Assembly (NCBI RefSeq): GCF_000150275.1
Contig: NW_002060953.1
Location: 175,030 to 239,029, forward strand
Source: Trichoplax adhaerens
Lineage: Eukaryota; Placozoa; Uniplacotomia; Trichoplacea; Trichoplacidae
Direction: 5' to 3'
Length of the DNA: 64,000 nucleotides
The notes under the pieces are model-generated. The model searched no databases and was not told where the DNA came from. It worked only from the letters and a program-made list of their open reading frames with translations. Of this stretch, positions 15,001-27,800 are shown in pieces (the stretch's first letter is position 1; each line of letters opens with the position of its first letter). The position numbers and the translations under genes are program-made.

Positions 15001-16651
15001 CGCTATATGTTTAATAAATTGATGATAACACCTTTTCTGTAAGCTTAAAACTAAATCAAAATACGTATCGTATAACATAAAAATAATAAATCTCGGTCCA
15101 GCACAATCACATCAGATTATTTTGATGATTATATACCTCTAACTTAAGTTATAAGATCTGGAAAATACATTCCAATTTCACTTACCAATTAGTTTACAAT
15201 CCATACGAATTCTTATCTAATCAACAAGTGTTTTTTAATTGAAGTTTAATGTTGTTGCTATGATTGTTGTTGTAAATGAATTAATCATATCTCATTTGCA
15301 TTAATTTCAGACAATTTTCATCAAGGAACTGTCTTCAAAACAACTGACGAAATTGATGGCATTCAGTCTTCCTTACATATTTTGGATACCATTGGCCAAG
15401 TAAGTAGCATTAACTAAAAATCGATCCTTTGCTTATGGTAAAGAATACTGTAGCTATCAATTAATAGAGTGATTTCAATCTGGCGGAATAATGATAACGT
15501 AAGGCAATGCTTGAAATTACCTTTACTGTATGCTTTGCCTAACTTTAACCTCCTCCACTTTCAATACAAAAAAAATTAACATTAAAATCAGACAATTGAT
15601 GACTATTCAAACAATTGTTCCATAACATGATTAAGACGTTCCTTAGCTTGTAGACTATTGATTGTTATTGTCATTGAAATAAATAAAAATTTAAAGCATT
15701 AGAGTTGAGAAAGATTGAGATTATGACATCATAGTGCTTATTCACGGTCTACAACGTTATTTTACTAGTATAACTCTGATTATTTTACCTGTTTAGTCAA
15801 CTCTTTATGACATATCAACTGGTGGCCGTATATGACCACATTGATCATTATATACTGTGCTATATCTAAAATTAAATTTACCAAGATTGTTTTAAATACA
15901 TTAAAAATTATACTGAAATTAATTCCATTCTGATTAATCTAATTCTTCAAGTCATTTAAACCTAAAATATTAATCTATGATATGAGTTCAGATTAGAAGA
16001 TTTAAATAACACTATGGTCAATAATCACGATCAGTTTCAGAGCTATTTATACATCGTTAGTGCACTAGTTTATGATCTGTATGCAATTATCTACAGTACG
16101 AAATCGACTATGATTAAATATCCACCTTCTCCAAATAGGACAGCAATGGTAAAATTCCATCTGAATATCTAAGAAGAATGGATGGATTTGTTGTTGTATA
16201 CTCAGTTACTGATCGATTAAGTTTTCAAATGGCAAGACAGTTTGTCGAACAAATAGTTATGAGAAAGAAATGGTGGACTAGTCGCAAAAAGACTAAACTA
16301 CAAAGTTTGCCATTGGTTATTGTAGCTAATAAAACTGATTTGACTGACCAACGTATGGTCAGCCGAAAGGAAGGCGAAGAATTAGCTTGGGAATTTGGCT
16401 GTTCATTTTATGAATGTGCTGCAACGTTAAAAGGCAACTCATATCGTGTTCGTAGTATATTCCACGATGTTGTCAATCAAATACGATGTGTTCTGCAAGA
16501 AAAGGTTCAAATTACGGAAACAAGTAAGGTACCTCGTATGATCCAAAGGATTTCTTCGTTTAAAAAACGTAATCAAAGTGCGCCGTGTCTTGAACAATCC
16601 GAGAAATATCAGCCAAGGCCAAGATCTCATTCTACTGCTTATTCAGTTTGA
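12001..16651 (+). CDS. Ras-like small GTPase, RERG/RASL-related
   Basis: Small GTP-binding protein of the Ras superfamily, probably a membrane or cytosolic signalling switch. Four exons join in phase: 12001-12169, 13479-13538, 15311-15399 and 16139-16651, giving 276 residues. Nucleotide-binding motifs are visible: P-loop GKKCVGKS (49-56), DTIGQ (102-106), NKTD (170-173) and ECAA (198-201). The stretch MDGFVVVYSVTDRLSF and the later VSRKEGEELA...FYECAA resemble RERG and RASL11/12. Oddities are K and C at the Ras Gly12/Gly13 positions, a 45-residue N-terminal extension with HHH, a basic insertion before NKTD (RKKWWTSRKKTK), no obvious YDPT-type switch I, and no C-terminal CAAX box (the tail is SSFKKR-rich and ends AYSV). 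Loss of the lipidation motif is typical of RERG-like proteins. Paralogue identity is uncertain; GTPase identity is firm. Confidence 0.88.
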
Positions 16652-19600
16652 TGGATTCAAAAAATTGATCTAAATTCCATAATTTATAGTGTACTTGGTG
16701 TTATTATCGCCATTAAACCTTATATCTTTCTCATGCTTGTACCTAAAATGAATTAGTACGTCATTACATGCTAAAAACTGCGCAAGATCCACAAGTATAC
16801 TTATAAAACAAGCATATTATCGAGAATAAGGAATCAGATACCATGGAGGATTATCGACATTACTTGGAAAAATCGAGCCATTCGTTTTCGTATCTAATGC
16901 GATAATACCAATGGCATTCCCTTTATCTCACAAGCATACTTTCAGTTTGAAATAGACAAAATCAATCAGAACGAATGATGTTTCGTCTGTTTCTTTACAT
17001 TTTGTGCGAAGTAAGACGTTACCGTGTATCTTCTGCAAGGTTGCGTAATCTTTAACTCTCCTCGATTTTATTTAATGTGTTAAAGCGTACCTGTTTAATT
17101 AAACGGTTCAAGCTCTCACAATTACTAAAATTAAAATCTAAAATATATATAAATATACTTGCAATCATAAGCCTAAAGCGATCGAATCATATCACATTAG
17201 TGTAATTCTAATTATCGAATAGTCTGATTTATAGCGATATAAAGTTGCCTATTTACTTGTACCTGATAAAATAATTTTCAGGCTAGATTAATTTGGAAGT
17301 CAGTAGACGCGATTGTACCATCATCCAAATACTTCTTATTTGAGAGATAACGATCACATTCTACAATAAGCACTCCAAATGATTTCCATAAAATGGTTCA
17401 ATTTACGTAATAATATAATAAACTTCAATTTTGCTGCCTCTAAAATTGTAATTATCCTAAAGATCATTACTTACGATACATATAGTAATTATCACTATTT
17501 ATTGATTTAGCTGAGCTAATTCATTAACTGTACCAATATTTTTGTATTATTATTTCCCACTATAATATAATTGTTTTCGCAGCTCCAGCCGTTATAACTT
17601 CAATATGGGCATAAAAGTACATCAAACATCAAAGAATATGATAATAAAATAATGTAACTATATCCATTTCGAGGGCTTTCTGTTTCCACCGTAATTCACT
17701 GGAATTCTACTTGTACAATTTGATAATACTAATCTTATCATTTAATTTTAATTTGCCCAATTCTGTAATTGTGGATAATAAAAATTCAGACTTTTCATGT
17801 TAAATACCAATCTAGATATTAAATGTGTCGTAATTCTAACAAGATGATAAAACAATCCGGTTAATCAGCAATGCTTTCATCTTATTATAATGGTAAGCTC
17901 TGTCTCTATCATTAAGTCTTTCGTTCAAAGTAGATAATTTAGTATGTTGCTACAGACCACCGTATCGGCTACAAAAAGTTAAGCAATCCTGCAGTTAAAA
18001 ATACTTTATTACGATATATCACCAGATCTCTCTGACACGTTCCTATCAATACAATTACAATCAAGTTTTATGAACTAACACATAGTCCAATTTTGAGCGG
18101 TTACTGCACCTATAACATAGAGATATCATATTTTTATGATATACATGCGAATAATTATAAAGTAGCAACTCTATTCTTTAGATTGATATAATTAGCCCTC
18201 TAGGGTACATTAACCGTTAAAACTACTCACTCTTACTAGCGGATGTTTGCGAAATTCGGGTAATGCAAAGGTCGTATACTCTCAATAATGGGTAACTATC
18301 ACGTATTCGTGTGATTAGCATAATATCTAGTAATAAAATTTTAATTACTTGATGTATTACCACCAACACCATACATCCAGACTAGGAAGCCAATGTCCAA
18401 AGTGCAAATCAGTTGAGAACATGAAAGTTACAGCATGTTAACTGACACAATATATTTAGTTGCAAATTTAAATAAATATTGTAAGGAATTTTTATGATCG
18501 TCAATAGAAACAGTAACCGGTTATAGTACACTTTTTGAATTTACTTGAAAGTGCTTGCAACTGGTGTAACTTTTAAGTTATCGCTAAAAGATGTACGTAT
18601 TTCATCATCAGTTGTAATATTTTACAGCTGTATACATCTACATGATGATAACACGACTGAAATTGTAAGTTAGTTTTTCACAATTTGGGGCACAAAGATG
18701 AAACTAAAATACAATCTTAGGATATAATTTTGAAATTACAGTATCTCATACTTCGTAATATGTGGGAAGCACTATACATTTACCTAAATCGTCATTATTA
18801 CTAATGCTTTTATTTATGACAGATATTAGAGTTCCATAAAAATATGATCTGCATACTTACGACTTATTCACCAAAAGCATTTCACCATCATGAATTTTTC
18901 TTTATTTGTATACGGCTATGCTATTCATTTCTGTTATTTCTAAATTAATATGAATAGAAAGTTTACATTTTCGCAGGTGATTACGCAATCTATTAACACT
19001 AGACTTGTAAGCAATATTTCACGTGATGCCTTCCCAGACCTGAATCCAAAGTACGTAACTTCCACCGCCAAAGATTCTGTTTTCTTCGTCATGTTTGTTT
19101 AAAAGTTTACCTTTAGGATGAGTCAGCTTGCTAGTCTGTACTTAAGCATACAATACAAGCAATGCTAATAATTTAATAGCTTATATTTTCTTATCTTGGG
19201 TTTATTGCTCTTACTGTATGTGCTATAAATTTATACCTTGAGTTGCAGCAATTATCCTATCTAATAATACAAATAGCTGATAATTTATCAAGATTTTATG
19301 TCATAATAAAGCCGAATTTCGAAATTTATTGATTTTCTTTAAGATCTGCTTTTTTAAATTCATACATCCTCAGGATTTCAATCATTTTCAGTTAGAAATT
19401 ATAAGCTGTATTATAAACTTGTATCGTCACCACGGTTGCTATCTAACCATAAAGGTAATAAAATTTAGTGACCTTGCCTTCTTTCGATTACTAGGTAGTT
19501 CCCATTCAGAAACACTAGCATAAATATCTCGTCTTTTTGCTTACAGAGAAACTGTATTAAATTTTCTAATTTAATAAATAATTATGCTTCAATGTGGAAA

Positions 19601-21067
19601 GACTCCTTCCGATACTGCAGTATGATAAAACACAATTGAAAATGAACTTGATATTTCGTAATAACTAAGGTTATTTCTCAAGAGCACCTAATTTAAAGCG
19701 TATAAACTGTTATAAAATCTGTAAGATTAAAGGTAGGTGTTCCTTAAGGCTTCTTAATTAGGTTTTATCGATCAAATACGCGGATAAGAACGAGATTTAT
19801 AGATTTGAAGAAAATTATATCTTTACCGCGCTAGCTAATGCCAGCCATATTAAAGCTGCAGATATTTATAGTGTAAGCTGCAACGCAGCATATAGTACTT
19901 GATACTTATAAAAAGGGTTTCATATGCACTAAAGGGAAATTATATTTCACTTTATTAGGTGAAGTTCTTCAGAAAGGCCTGTAGCCAACCTTCTCCATTA
20001 GCTAACTAATAATGACCCTAAATTAAATCTTTAATGACTCAACGATATGATAATGAAGTATGTAAACACTAAATAGTTTACTTATCGAACTTTAGTAAAT
20101 TTTATAAAAGAATGCTTTTAACGAGTTAGCGTATTATATTCAGCACGATTAAATAAAAAGAAAAGCCTTTAGCATAAATTTAAATCATCTTTTCCTTAGC
20201 ATGAATTTTATCTTTCTTCGCTATTTATTGAATATATTTAACATACGTTAACCTTTCCGGATTTCCATAAAAATTATATTACAATATGGATTTATAAAAT
20301 ATCTTTTCGGCTAGTCATCAAATTAAAGTAACTGTTTACCATATACGTGTATGATGGCCGGTTTAATTATATATTGTTAGAACGAATTCGTAGTCAATAT
20401 AATAGCTCCTCTACAGTAGGAATTATTATTAACGTTAATTTTTATAATATCCATGCAAAACGTTTCTTTTAATTTAATTATCTAAGTGTATGACTCCAGA
20501 ACGTCGTTATTATAAGCTAATATTGATATCTATTTGTATCTTCATACATTAACATATTTATAATGTTAATCGTTCATGATTGACAGCTTCGTGCATAACA
20601 TGTTTTTGGTATAACGTGCACATAAATACGGCAGGAGTGGATTTAAATCCATCTTTAAATAAAGATTACATCGAGATCTGCGATACAATAATTCTGCGCG
20701 TCCAAATCAGTATCAGTATATTATCCTATAACGCATTCCAACATTAACATTCATATATGCGTTATTTAATGTAAACGCTAGATTTTCTTAATTAATATAG
20801 CTAGCTTTGTGTGTACTCTACGCGCGAAAAGAAAGCCATTTTATTTCCAATCCCGTCAAAAATGGTTGCCAATATATTGCTATCTTTTATTTATTAACGG
20901 TTGACAATTGCGAATCATCCACCCCTGAATTTTCATTGATATCAGTTCAACATATTAATTAACACTCTTAACGAAACGTGGTTAATCAGTACTAAGGTCT
21001 TGTAAATAGCCGGATTAATAGAAAATATTTCATAGCTCAGTATATGAAACTTTTATGAATGGATAAA
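16652..21067. other. Intergenic stretch between the Ras-like gene and the GPCR
   Basis: About 4.4 kb of AT-rich sequence. Weak open stretches are present on the minus strand at about 16817-17080, interrupted by an in-frame TGA at 16928-16930, and at about 17287-17372. A plus-strand open stretch preceded by CGCAG runs from 18977 to 19102. None can be linked into a gene or to a known family. No tRNA or rRNA was seen. Confidence 0.45.
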
Positions 21068-22048
21068 TTATACTTTATAGCTTCGACGTTGTGGCAATTG
21101 CAAATTTCTAGAGGAAGCCAGCCTGCCATTGCATAATAATAGATTCATTAAATAGATCCATTTTTTACGTAAAATCGAATTAGTAGTTAGATAAATAATC
21201 GGATTAACTGCAATATAGGCGTCCAATAAAAAGAACGAAATATTAGCTGCAATTCGCCAGTAGGGTAATGTAGCGTTCGTACTTCCATGATTATATTGAA
21301 ATATTCCATGTAATAGGACTACTATCATGGGTATCCAACAAATCATATTCATGCCTACAATTAAAATAACAGTTCGTAAAGGCGTCTTAATACCAAAAGA
21401 CCCTGATAGATCTTGATGTCCTTTCTGATATGCAATAGCGAAGAGTATAATATAGCAGAAGATAATTATTAGGATATGGATAATCATAGCCGAGACTAAA
21501 AATGTTAGAATTGTGACATTAGTTTGATCGATAACAAGTGAACACCAACAGATCGAACCCAGAATATATTTACCTAAACCGAATCTTTCTAAGCCTAATA
21601 TTGGAAATATTGAGATCATACTGCTAAACAGTATTATAGAAAGAATGATTATTGTATATTTGGCCTTATTAGATTGACGCAAATAGCTAAAAGGGTTTAT
21701 AACAGCGTGACAACGATCGACACTGAGAGCAACTGTTAAAGTTAACGAGCAACAATTTAAAAGCGTAATTACAAATCCTTGTATTTGGCATAATACATGA
21801 TTACCCGTTAACTTTACCAATAATATTAAAGGAATAAGAATTAATCCAGTACTAAAGCCAGTAATCAATAACGCGATAAGTAAAATATTATCGAGAGAAC
21901 GCAGTAATGGCGATTTATAAATTACTATTAAGTTAAATAAGTTACCAACAATAGCTATCGTTGATAGAAACAATAATGAGATTGTTTCAGGTGAGAACAG
22001 TAATTTCTGTTCGCTTTTAATTGTAGAAAGTGTGGCATTAAGATACAT
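21068..22048 (-). CDS. Class A (rhodopsin-type) G protein-coupled receptor, orphan
   Basis: Seven-helix plasma-membrane receptor in one uninterrupted exon, 326 residues from the first ATG. The frame stays open upstream to a possible acceptor (TTGCAG) at about 22087, so a 5' exon may add residues. Landmarks: an N-terminal glycosylation site (NAT), TM1 with GN (IVGNLFNLIVIY), a Cys before TM3 (HVLCQIQG) pairing with Cys in loop 2 (SICWCS), the TM3 end SVDRCHAVINPF in place of DRY, TM6 CWIP, and TM7 NPIIY. The usual TM2 Asp (the region reads LLIALLITGF) and TM4 Trp are missing. The tail is short and basic (RRSYKV). Such divergent intronless receptors are common in early animals. Ligand and G protein cannot be inferred. 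Confidence 0.9.
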   Translation of the reverse strand: MYLNATLSTIKSEQKLLFSPETISLLFLSTIAIVGNLFNLIVIYKSPLLRSLDNILLIALLITGFSTGLILIPLILLVKLTGNHVLCQIQGFVITLLNCCSLTLTVALSVDRCHAVINPFSYLRQSNKAKYTIIILSIILFSSMISIFPILGLERFGLGKYILGSICWCSLVIDQTNVTILTFLVSAMIIHILIIIFCYIILFAIAYQKGHQDLSGSFGIKTPLRTVILIVGMNMICWIPMIVVLLHGIFQYNHGSTNATLPYWRIAANISFFLLDAYIAVNPIIYLTTNSILRKKWIYLMNLLLCNGRLASSRNLQLPQRRSYKV

Positions 22049-22684
22049 GTCTGACTCTTCGTGTACGGCACCACGTCTAGTCTGCAATAGTTAAAATATG
22101 CCAAGTCCAATAACAAATGGTAAATATGGTATGTTGTAGATTTCAGGTAATAGCTCAAGGGCAAACTTTAATTATTGACACATTTAGATATTTTTCAGTT
22201 GCATTTATTTCCGTTAATGATATGATGAACATGTATTCAACTCGAAAGAACCATAGACTACCTACCAAGCACAGCAATCATTCTCACTAAAAATTCTACC
22301 TATTTTCTCGTAACGAAATTAATTTATTCTTCGTTACGTCAACTCAGGTTGGTAGGTAATTACAGGGAAATGATTATAGTTGACTGCAGTTTTTTTTCAT
22401 ATTACTGCCTTGTTAATGACATTGAGTTGTAAAAGATCAGGTGTGCAATTAAATCAGGCATTGAATACGAATTTTTGTCAAATAGTTAATCATTTATGTG
22501 AAAAATGAATATCAACAATTTATAGCATTGTTACTATACAACATACCAGTAAACTTTTAGTCTAATTATTTGATAAACTTTAATCTCGCGTGACTGCAGC
22601 ATGGACACTGCCTTTGTACTAACTTCACTGTCAAGGTCATTGAAAGGCTTATTGAAGGGTTACTGTGACATTAAAATAATTTAA

Positions 22685-22865
22685 TACAGTAATTCAATTG
22701 AATCTAAAGCGTAGAGTAAAGGAAGCTATAAATTATTCAATTAATATTATTAATAATTAAAGAGATATCATACTCCTTCCGGTAAATTCCTTGGTAGAGT
22801 AAAATTAGTAACAGAAAAAAATTTGGCTCACGTATTCGATGCTCGAAGATAATAACTTATTACTA
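22685..22865 (+). repeat. Dispersed repeat, copy 1
   Basis: About 180 bases that align by eye, with substitutions and small gaps, to 29670-29861 in the same orientation. Shared stretches include CATACTCCTT, AAATTCCTTG, ATTCGATGCTC and AAGATAATAA. No open reading frame and no terminal structure was recognised. Confidence 0.7.
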
Positions 22866-23914
22866 CAGCATATAACGTGGCCTCCGCGAGTTCAAATCTA
22901 CTATTTGAAATTAGTCAGGGATATGGTATCTTTACGTATGTGCATTGCTATTCCATAATACTACTTCAACTATGAAATAAAAACATCTTTCTTTTCTAGT
23001 ATTATTTAGTTTAAAATTTTTAAGTACTAGTATCAATAAATTCTGAGTTTATTCTCTGTTTCATAATCTGGGTTATGATACAGCGAAGCTAGGCACAATA
23101 AGAGAACAGATTATGTATAATCCATGGATATGTTAAAGAAGCTTTTGTAATTAATATATTAAGTATTGGGATCTGGTCAAATTTCTACCGTATACATTTA
23201 ATGATAGTTAGTCTGTCAATGGCCGTGAGCGTTACTCAATTTCATAGAATAGATTTGAGATGAAATTAGAATATGAAGCAATACATTTTCAATTTGAAGT
23301 TACTAGTTGATGCTTGCTATTACGACTAAGATGAGCGACAGAACGTCTCTGAAACGATCGTTCATAACCATATCGAGTGCGCAAATCTGCAATCGATCGA
23401 CCATGAATCAGAAGTAAATGTCTGCAAAACCGTAATTAAAATAGATGTGGTTTCAATAAATAAAGTCGGTGTCTGAATTGATGGCTACACATCCGCTTGT
23501 TGGTATTAGTTTACTGACCACGCTGTCTATCATATAAAATCATCATGTTGTCATAATCGCTGCTTTCGATTTCTAAATCAGCCGATTCTAAAGCTCTGAA
23601 AGAGAAGAGTTCCCAGATAATACGGGCGATGATTGCCTGCTTGACCGAACTATTATTTAGTGTTAGGTTGAACACAAACTTAATAATTCCTTACTCTTTT
23701 TAGTACTTTATAATCCTGGAATTATAAAGAGTAAGGGTTGACATAATTGCTTGCTATATCGAATTATTGAGCACTAGGTTAAAATTTTGACATTATCATC
23801 TCGTATTCCTCTTACTGTATAAAGCCTCGGGAATATAAAGTAATAAGCACACTGAGTACAGACATGGACTACTCAAAGAAAACGGTTTTCTTTTAGTAGT
23901 CTGAGGCACAGAGT

Positions 23915-24064
23915 AGAAGTGCATCTGTTACTATGGCTATCAGAAAATTGGCAAGGAAAAATGTGCGTCTGGACCCTCTCTGCCATGTTAGAAGTGCATC
24001 TGTAGCTATGGTTATCAGAAAATTGGCAGTGAAAAATGTGCATAGCGACACCATCTTCCATGTT
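23915..24064 (+). repeat. 75-bp direct tandem repeat, two copies
   Basis: Two adjacent 75-base units (23915-23989 and 23990-24064) share AGAAGTGCATCTGT, ATCAGAAAATTGGCA, AAAAATGTGC and CCATGTTA. They differ by scattered substitutions, so the duplication is not very recent. Confidence 0.85.
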
Positions 24065-24536
24065 ACAGTAATATCACGGTCATTGCCTGCAAGGGATGGT
24101 TATTGAATCCTTTCATTTTTTGCAAAAAAACCGAACTGTTTTGATGCACAAGCATTAAGGTATTGTAGCCAGTTATAAGCATTTCTTACGACAATTGGCG
24201 AAGAATTAATCCATAATTTCCAAAATGTTGCATAAATAGAAAAATTGATTAAATTGATTAATCGTTAGTCAGGTCTAATCGTGACCATGACTGTGCAGAA
24301 AGTGTGCAAGTCTGCAATGGGCACTACAGTGTGCACTACAATGATAGATGCTGTAGTGTACTGTAGTGTACGGTAGGTCAAAACCGAGCATAATACAGTG
24401 CTACTATAGTAGAGTACTGAACTGTGGAGTTTTTCCAAAAAATGAAGAGAACATTGAATAATACTGTATTATACTATAGGCTTTTACCAGTGTTAGGGTC
24501 AAAAAGATTGCTAGAGAGGGAAGTAACTATTTATCG

Positions 24537-24794
24537 ACCAGAGCTCGCCTTTCCAGCTTGATCATTTTCCATCTTCCTATATATTATTTGGCACGCTTAC
24601 ATCCCAGTGGCCATTAAAGCTATACGGCTGAACTTTAAGCTGCACAAGACTTCAAATCTATACAGACCAGAGCTCGCCTTTCCAGGTTGATCATTTTCTA
24701 TCTTCCTATACATTATTTGGCAGGCTTACATCGCAGTGACCATTAAAGCTATACGGCTGAACTTTAAGCTGCACAAGACTTCAAATCTATCGTG
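24537..24794 (+). repeat. 129-bp tandem duplication in the 5' flank of the first ACCS-like gene
   Basis: Two adjacent 129-base units (24537-24665 and 24666-24794), near identical by eye. Each begins ACCAGAGCTCGCCTTTCCAG and contains TTAAAGCTATACGGCTGAAC and AAGACTTCAAATCTAT. The second unit ends 34 bases before the ATG, so the duplicated segment covers the likely 5' UTR or promoter. The second ACCS-like gene keeps only a diverged single version of the last part (AAGACTTTAAAATCTATCG). Confidence 0.88.
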
Positions 24795-24828
24795 TTCCAA
24801 GTCATTTTTACCTTTCAATTCCATCACC

Positions 24829-27800
24829 ATGAGCTCAACTCATTCGAATGAGAAGCAAAACTGTCTGTCCAAGCGTGGCAATAACATTGTTACATTTAAA
24901 GATGATGTGATATTGGAAGCGTATATGCTGTGGCTGAAAAATCCTTACGACCCTGAATCGAATCCACAGGTAAAGTGAAGTGATACAATATTGCCCAGTG
25001 ATGAATTGTGGAAGGGCATCCAAAGAAATAGAGCAGTTACAGTTCTCATACGCTAATCGTAATAATAGTCTAACTGAATAATCATTTATAGTTATCTTAC
25101 TTCAATTCCTCATCAGTTAGCCTACAAGGAGATACGTATGTACTCCTGTAACGACCATACTGTTAGTAGAATGATTCATGAATTAATAAACATGTTACGT
25201 GACTGTTCAAGACTCCTATTTCCCCGGATAAATATATCATTTTGCGCGGAATATGAAAAGCCTTATCCTCAATCATACCCTCTAACTTTACAAAATGGCT
25301 TGCTGTTTAGGGAATAATCAATATGAATATAAGCGAAAACAAGACAGTTGGCGATATTTTACTGCCCAAGGTAAGCATCAGTGTTTCTAATTAATCTATA
25401 GGACGTACTTGATAAATTGTTCAATACGTATAATAGGGTATACGTACGAATTGTAGAATTAAGAACTTATGTAGCAAAATAACAAAGTACTAACCTCAAT
25501 GCTTAGACGACGCAATCTTATCAATGTTGATTGAAGAAGTAAATAGACTGTATGCGAATAGTTTTACATAATTAATGAAACCTTCTTATGATTAAGTTGA
25601 ATGAGGGCATCGAAATTACTGAAGAAATGTTATATTATGGAGACTTGACTGGCAGAGATTAGTAAGATGTTTTCTTTGATATGTTCATGTAATTGATACC
25701 AAATAAATTATAAGAAGCACCATATAATAGTGAAATAAGTACCAAAACATATATACTTTGATAACAATATCATACTAATATACTCGTAGCTTCTGACCAG
25801 CAGTTTTTTTTATACCCGCATAGTTTCCGCCAAGCGATGGCAGATTTCTTAACCAAATATTTTAAAGCATCGCCAAGACCTGTACGCAAGGAAGAGGTAC
25901 ACCATTGCAAATGAGATAAATAGATGTTTGTATTAAATGTCAAGTGCTGCTATTATTGCTTACTCGGATATATTGCAATATATAAATCAAAATTTTACCA
26001 ATCTTCATTGTATGATCGCTCATAAATGATACTATTGAACTTCTTTTATACACGTACTGCAATTGTCGTTAAAACGCATCTTATAATCATATATTGCATT
26101 TTGTTGTATAAGGCATATTACTTAACAAACCGGATCATTTTACTACTCACTGATAAATATCTTTTCTTACAGCTAATTGGCTTATGTGGTGCATCATCCA
26201 TAATTAGCATTATGGGTAATGCTATATGTGATCCAGAAGGTACTATTACAGAGTTTGATAGCCATGAATAAACCTTAATATAGTGAAATCAATTTAAAGA
26301 TCTGACCTCTGAACTTACTTACTATGATTAATCACCAGTAGTACTCCATACAATCCCTATTAGTATATTATCGGCGTATCAAAGCTGATAATGGAAATTA
26401 GATTATAACTACCAGTAGTTGATGAGAAATATGTTTGGATATTGTTACTAAAGGTGTGATTATTTTTGATAGAATATTTGCTTGTCCCATCCCCCTATTA
26501 TGGCACGTTTGCATCTGATTTGTTATTCATGTCGGAAGCTCGATTGGTTCCAGTGAACCTTACGTCTGAGGTAACGCTCCAGAGCTGGAGGAGCTGTATG
26601 CCTGCAATTTAACAAGTCTAAAAGATACTATATCACAAGCTGCTAATCGAATGCTCAAAGTTTGATTACAATTCATGAATTGTAGATTAAAGAACCTAAT
26701 TTCGAACCTTTTCAATTAACTGTTCCAGCCTTAGAGAGAGCATTACAGCAAGCAGTATCGCAGGTTGCTATTTGTTCATTTTAAAGAGATTGTATGCCAT
26801 CGTTACTTGTTATTACTCTTATTAACAAATACCGAATTGAATAGATTTTATAGTTATTAATATTAATTAATTATGTAGCTTTTACTTAATTTTAGGGAAA
26901 AAGAGTTAAAGGCTTCTTATTTTCTAATCCTGCAAATCCTTCAGGCTCCTATTTCTCGAAGCAAATGATTAAGGATTATCTAGACTTTGCTCATAGGTCA
27001 AATTCACTTTAGATATACTATACTGGAAAAAAAATTATAGCTGATAACTTAGGAACCTATCTTGTTTTCGACATAATAGGCATGAACTGCACATTATATT
27101 CGATGAAATCTATTACTTATCCAACCATGCACCTGATGCTGATATTATTAGCGTATTGAGCATGATTAATGAGTAAGCTAGCAAATTGTATGTTTGACGT
27201 GTGATTTCTCGAACATTTCCACAGTAATTTATTAACGTTTATTGCAGGCTACCCGATCCTGAGAGAACCCATTTCATCTGGGCTTTCAGTAAAGTATGTT
27301 TGTGGCTTGACCAAATTTTAACGTGATAATATAAGAAGTATCGACTGAAACGATAGCGGATTAGCCGCCACTGTGCCTATTCTAGTGAATAGCAATCGTA
27401 AATTTGCAATATTTTCGTTACACTTGAAGCAAATACGTTAATTTTGCAAACAAAATTCTATGCAGGACTTTGCCAGTTCCGGTCTCCGTGCAGGAATACT
27501 CTGGACACAAAACAGTATGCTTCGAGCAGCAGTAGGAGCATGCTCTCGATTTAGTGGAATATCACCTCCAACGCAAGTCCGTATAGTTTCACTTTTTGCA
27601 ATAAATATAACGCTTTGGACAAATTTAGGAATGAAATGAACATACTTTATTTATCTCTTTTTCTCTCTTTTCATTTTACAGAAACAACTGACCAATATGA
27701 TCACTGATTACGGTATCGTAAGCTTTTGCATTAAATCAGTAACGATGTAACGATTTATTTTATTGAAATATTACTTATTTTGCGAATAAATTGACATTTT

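Larger units (their letters stand above)
22089..24536. other. Repeat-bearing intergenic region
   Basis: No gene was recognised between the GPCR and the first ACCS-like gene. The region holds a dispersed repeat (22685-22865), a 75-bp direct repeat (23915-24064) and a stretch rich in TGTAGTGTAC/GTGCACTAC motifs (about 24296-24430). The open minus-strand stretch at 23873-24061 is only the translation of the 75-bp repeat and is not a gene. Confidence 0.55.

Noticed and set aside
16817-17080. Minus-strand open stretch interrupted once by an in-frame TGA at 16928-16930, considered as a selenoprotein
   Set aside because: No recognisable family, no SECIS element seen after the final stop, no start or clean splice context; stretches of 30-40 codons arise by chance in this AT-rich DNA.
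22049-22087. N-terminal extension of the GPCR (13 codons before the first ATG)
   Set aside because: The open frame there has no ATG and begins next to a possible splice acceptor; it is kept only as a possible upstream-exon junction.
22861-22915. tRNA-like B-box word GAGTTCAAATCT
   Set aside because: No acceptor stem, D-arm or anticodon arm can be folded around it by eye.
23873-24061. 62-codon minus-strand frame with two HIF(H/P)CQFSD segments that looked like zinc-finger repeats
   Set aside because: The repetition is just the 75-bp DNA duplication; it has no zinc-finger spacing and no splice or start context.
26161-26271. Open frame that runs past 26239 to a stop at 26271, taken as an alternative end of ACCS copy 1
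   Set aside because: The GAAG|GTACTA donor at 26239 joins in phase to EYLLVPSPYYG at 26473, restoring the conserved ACCS sequence; the read-through would truncate the enzyme before its active site.
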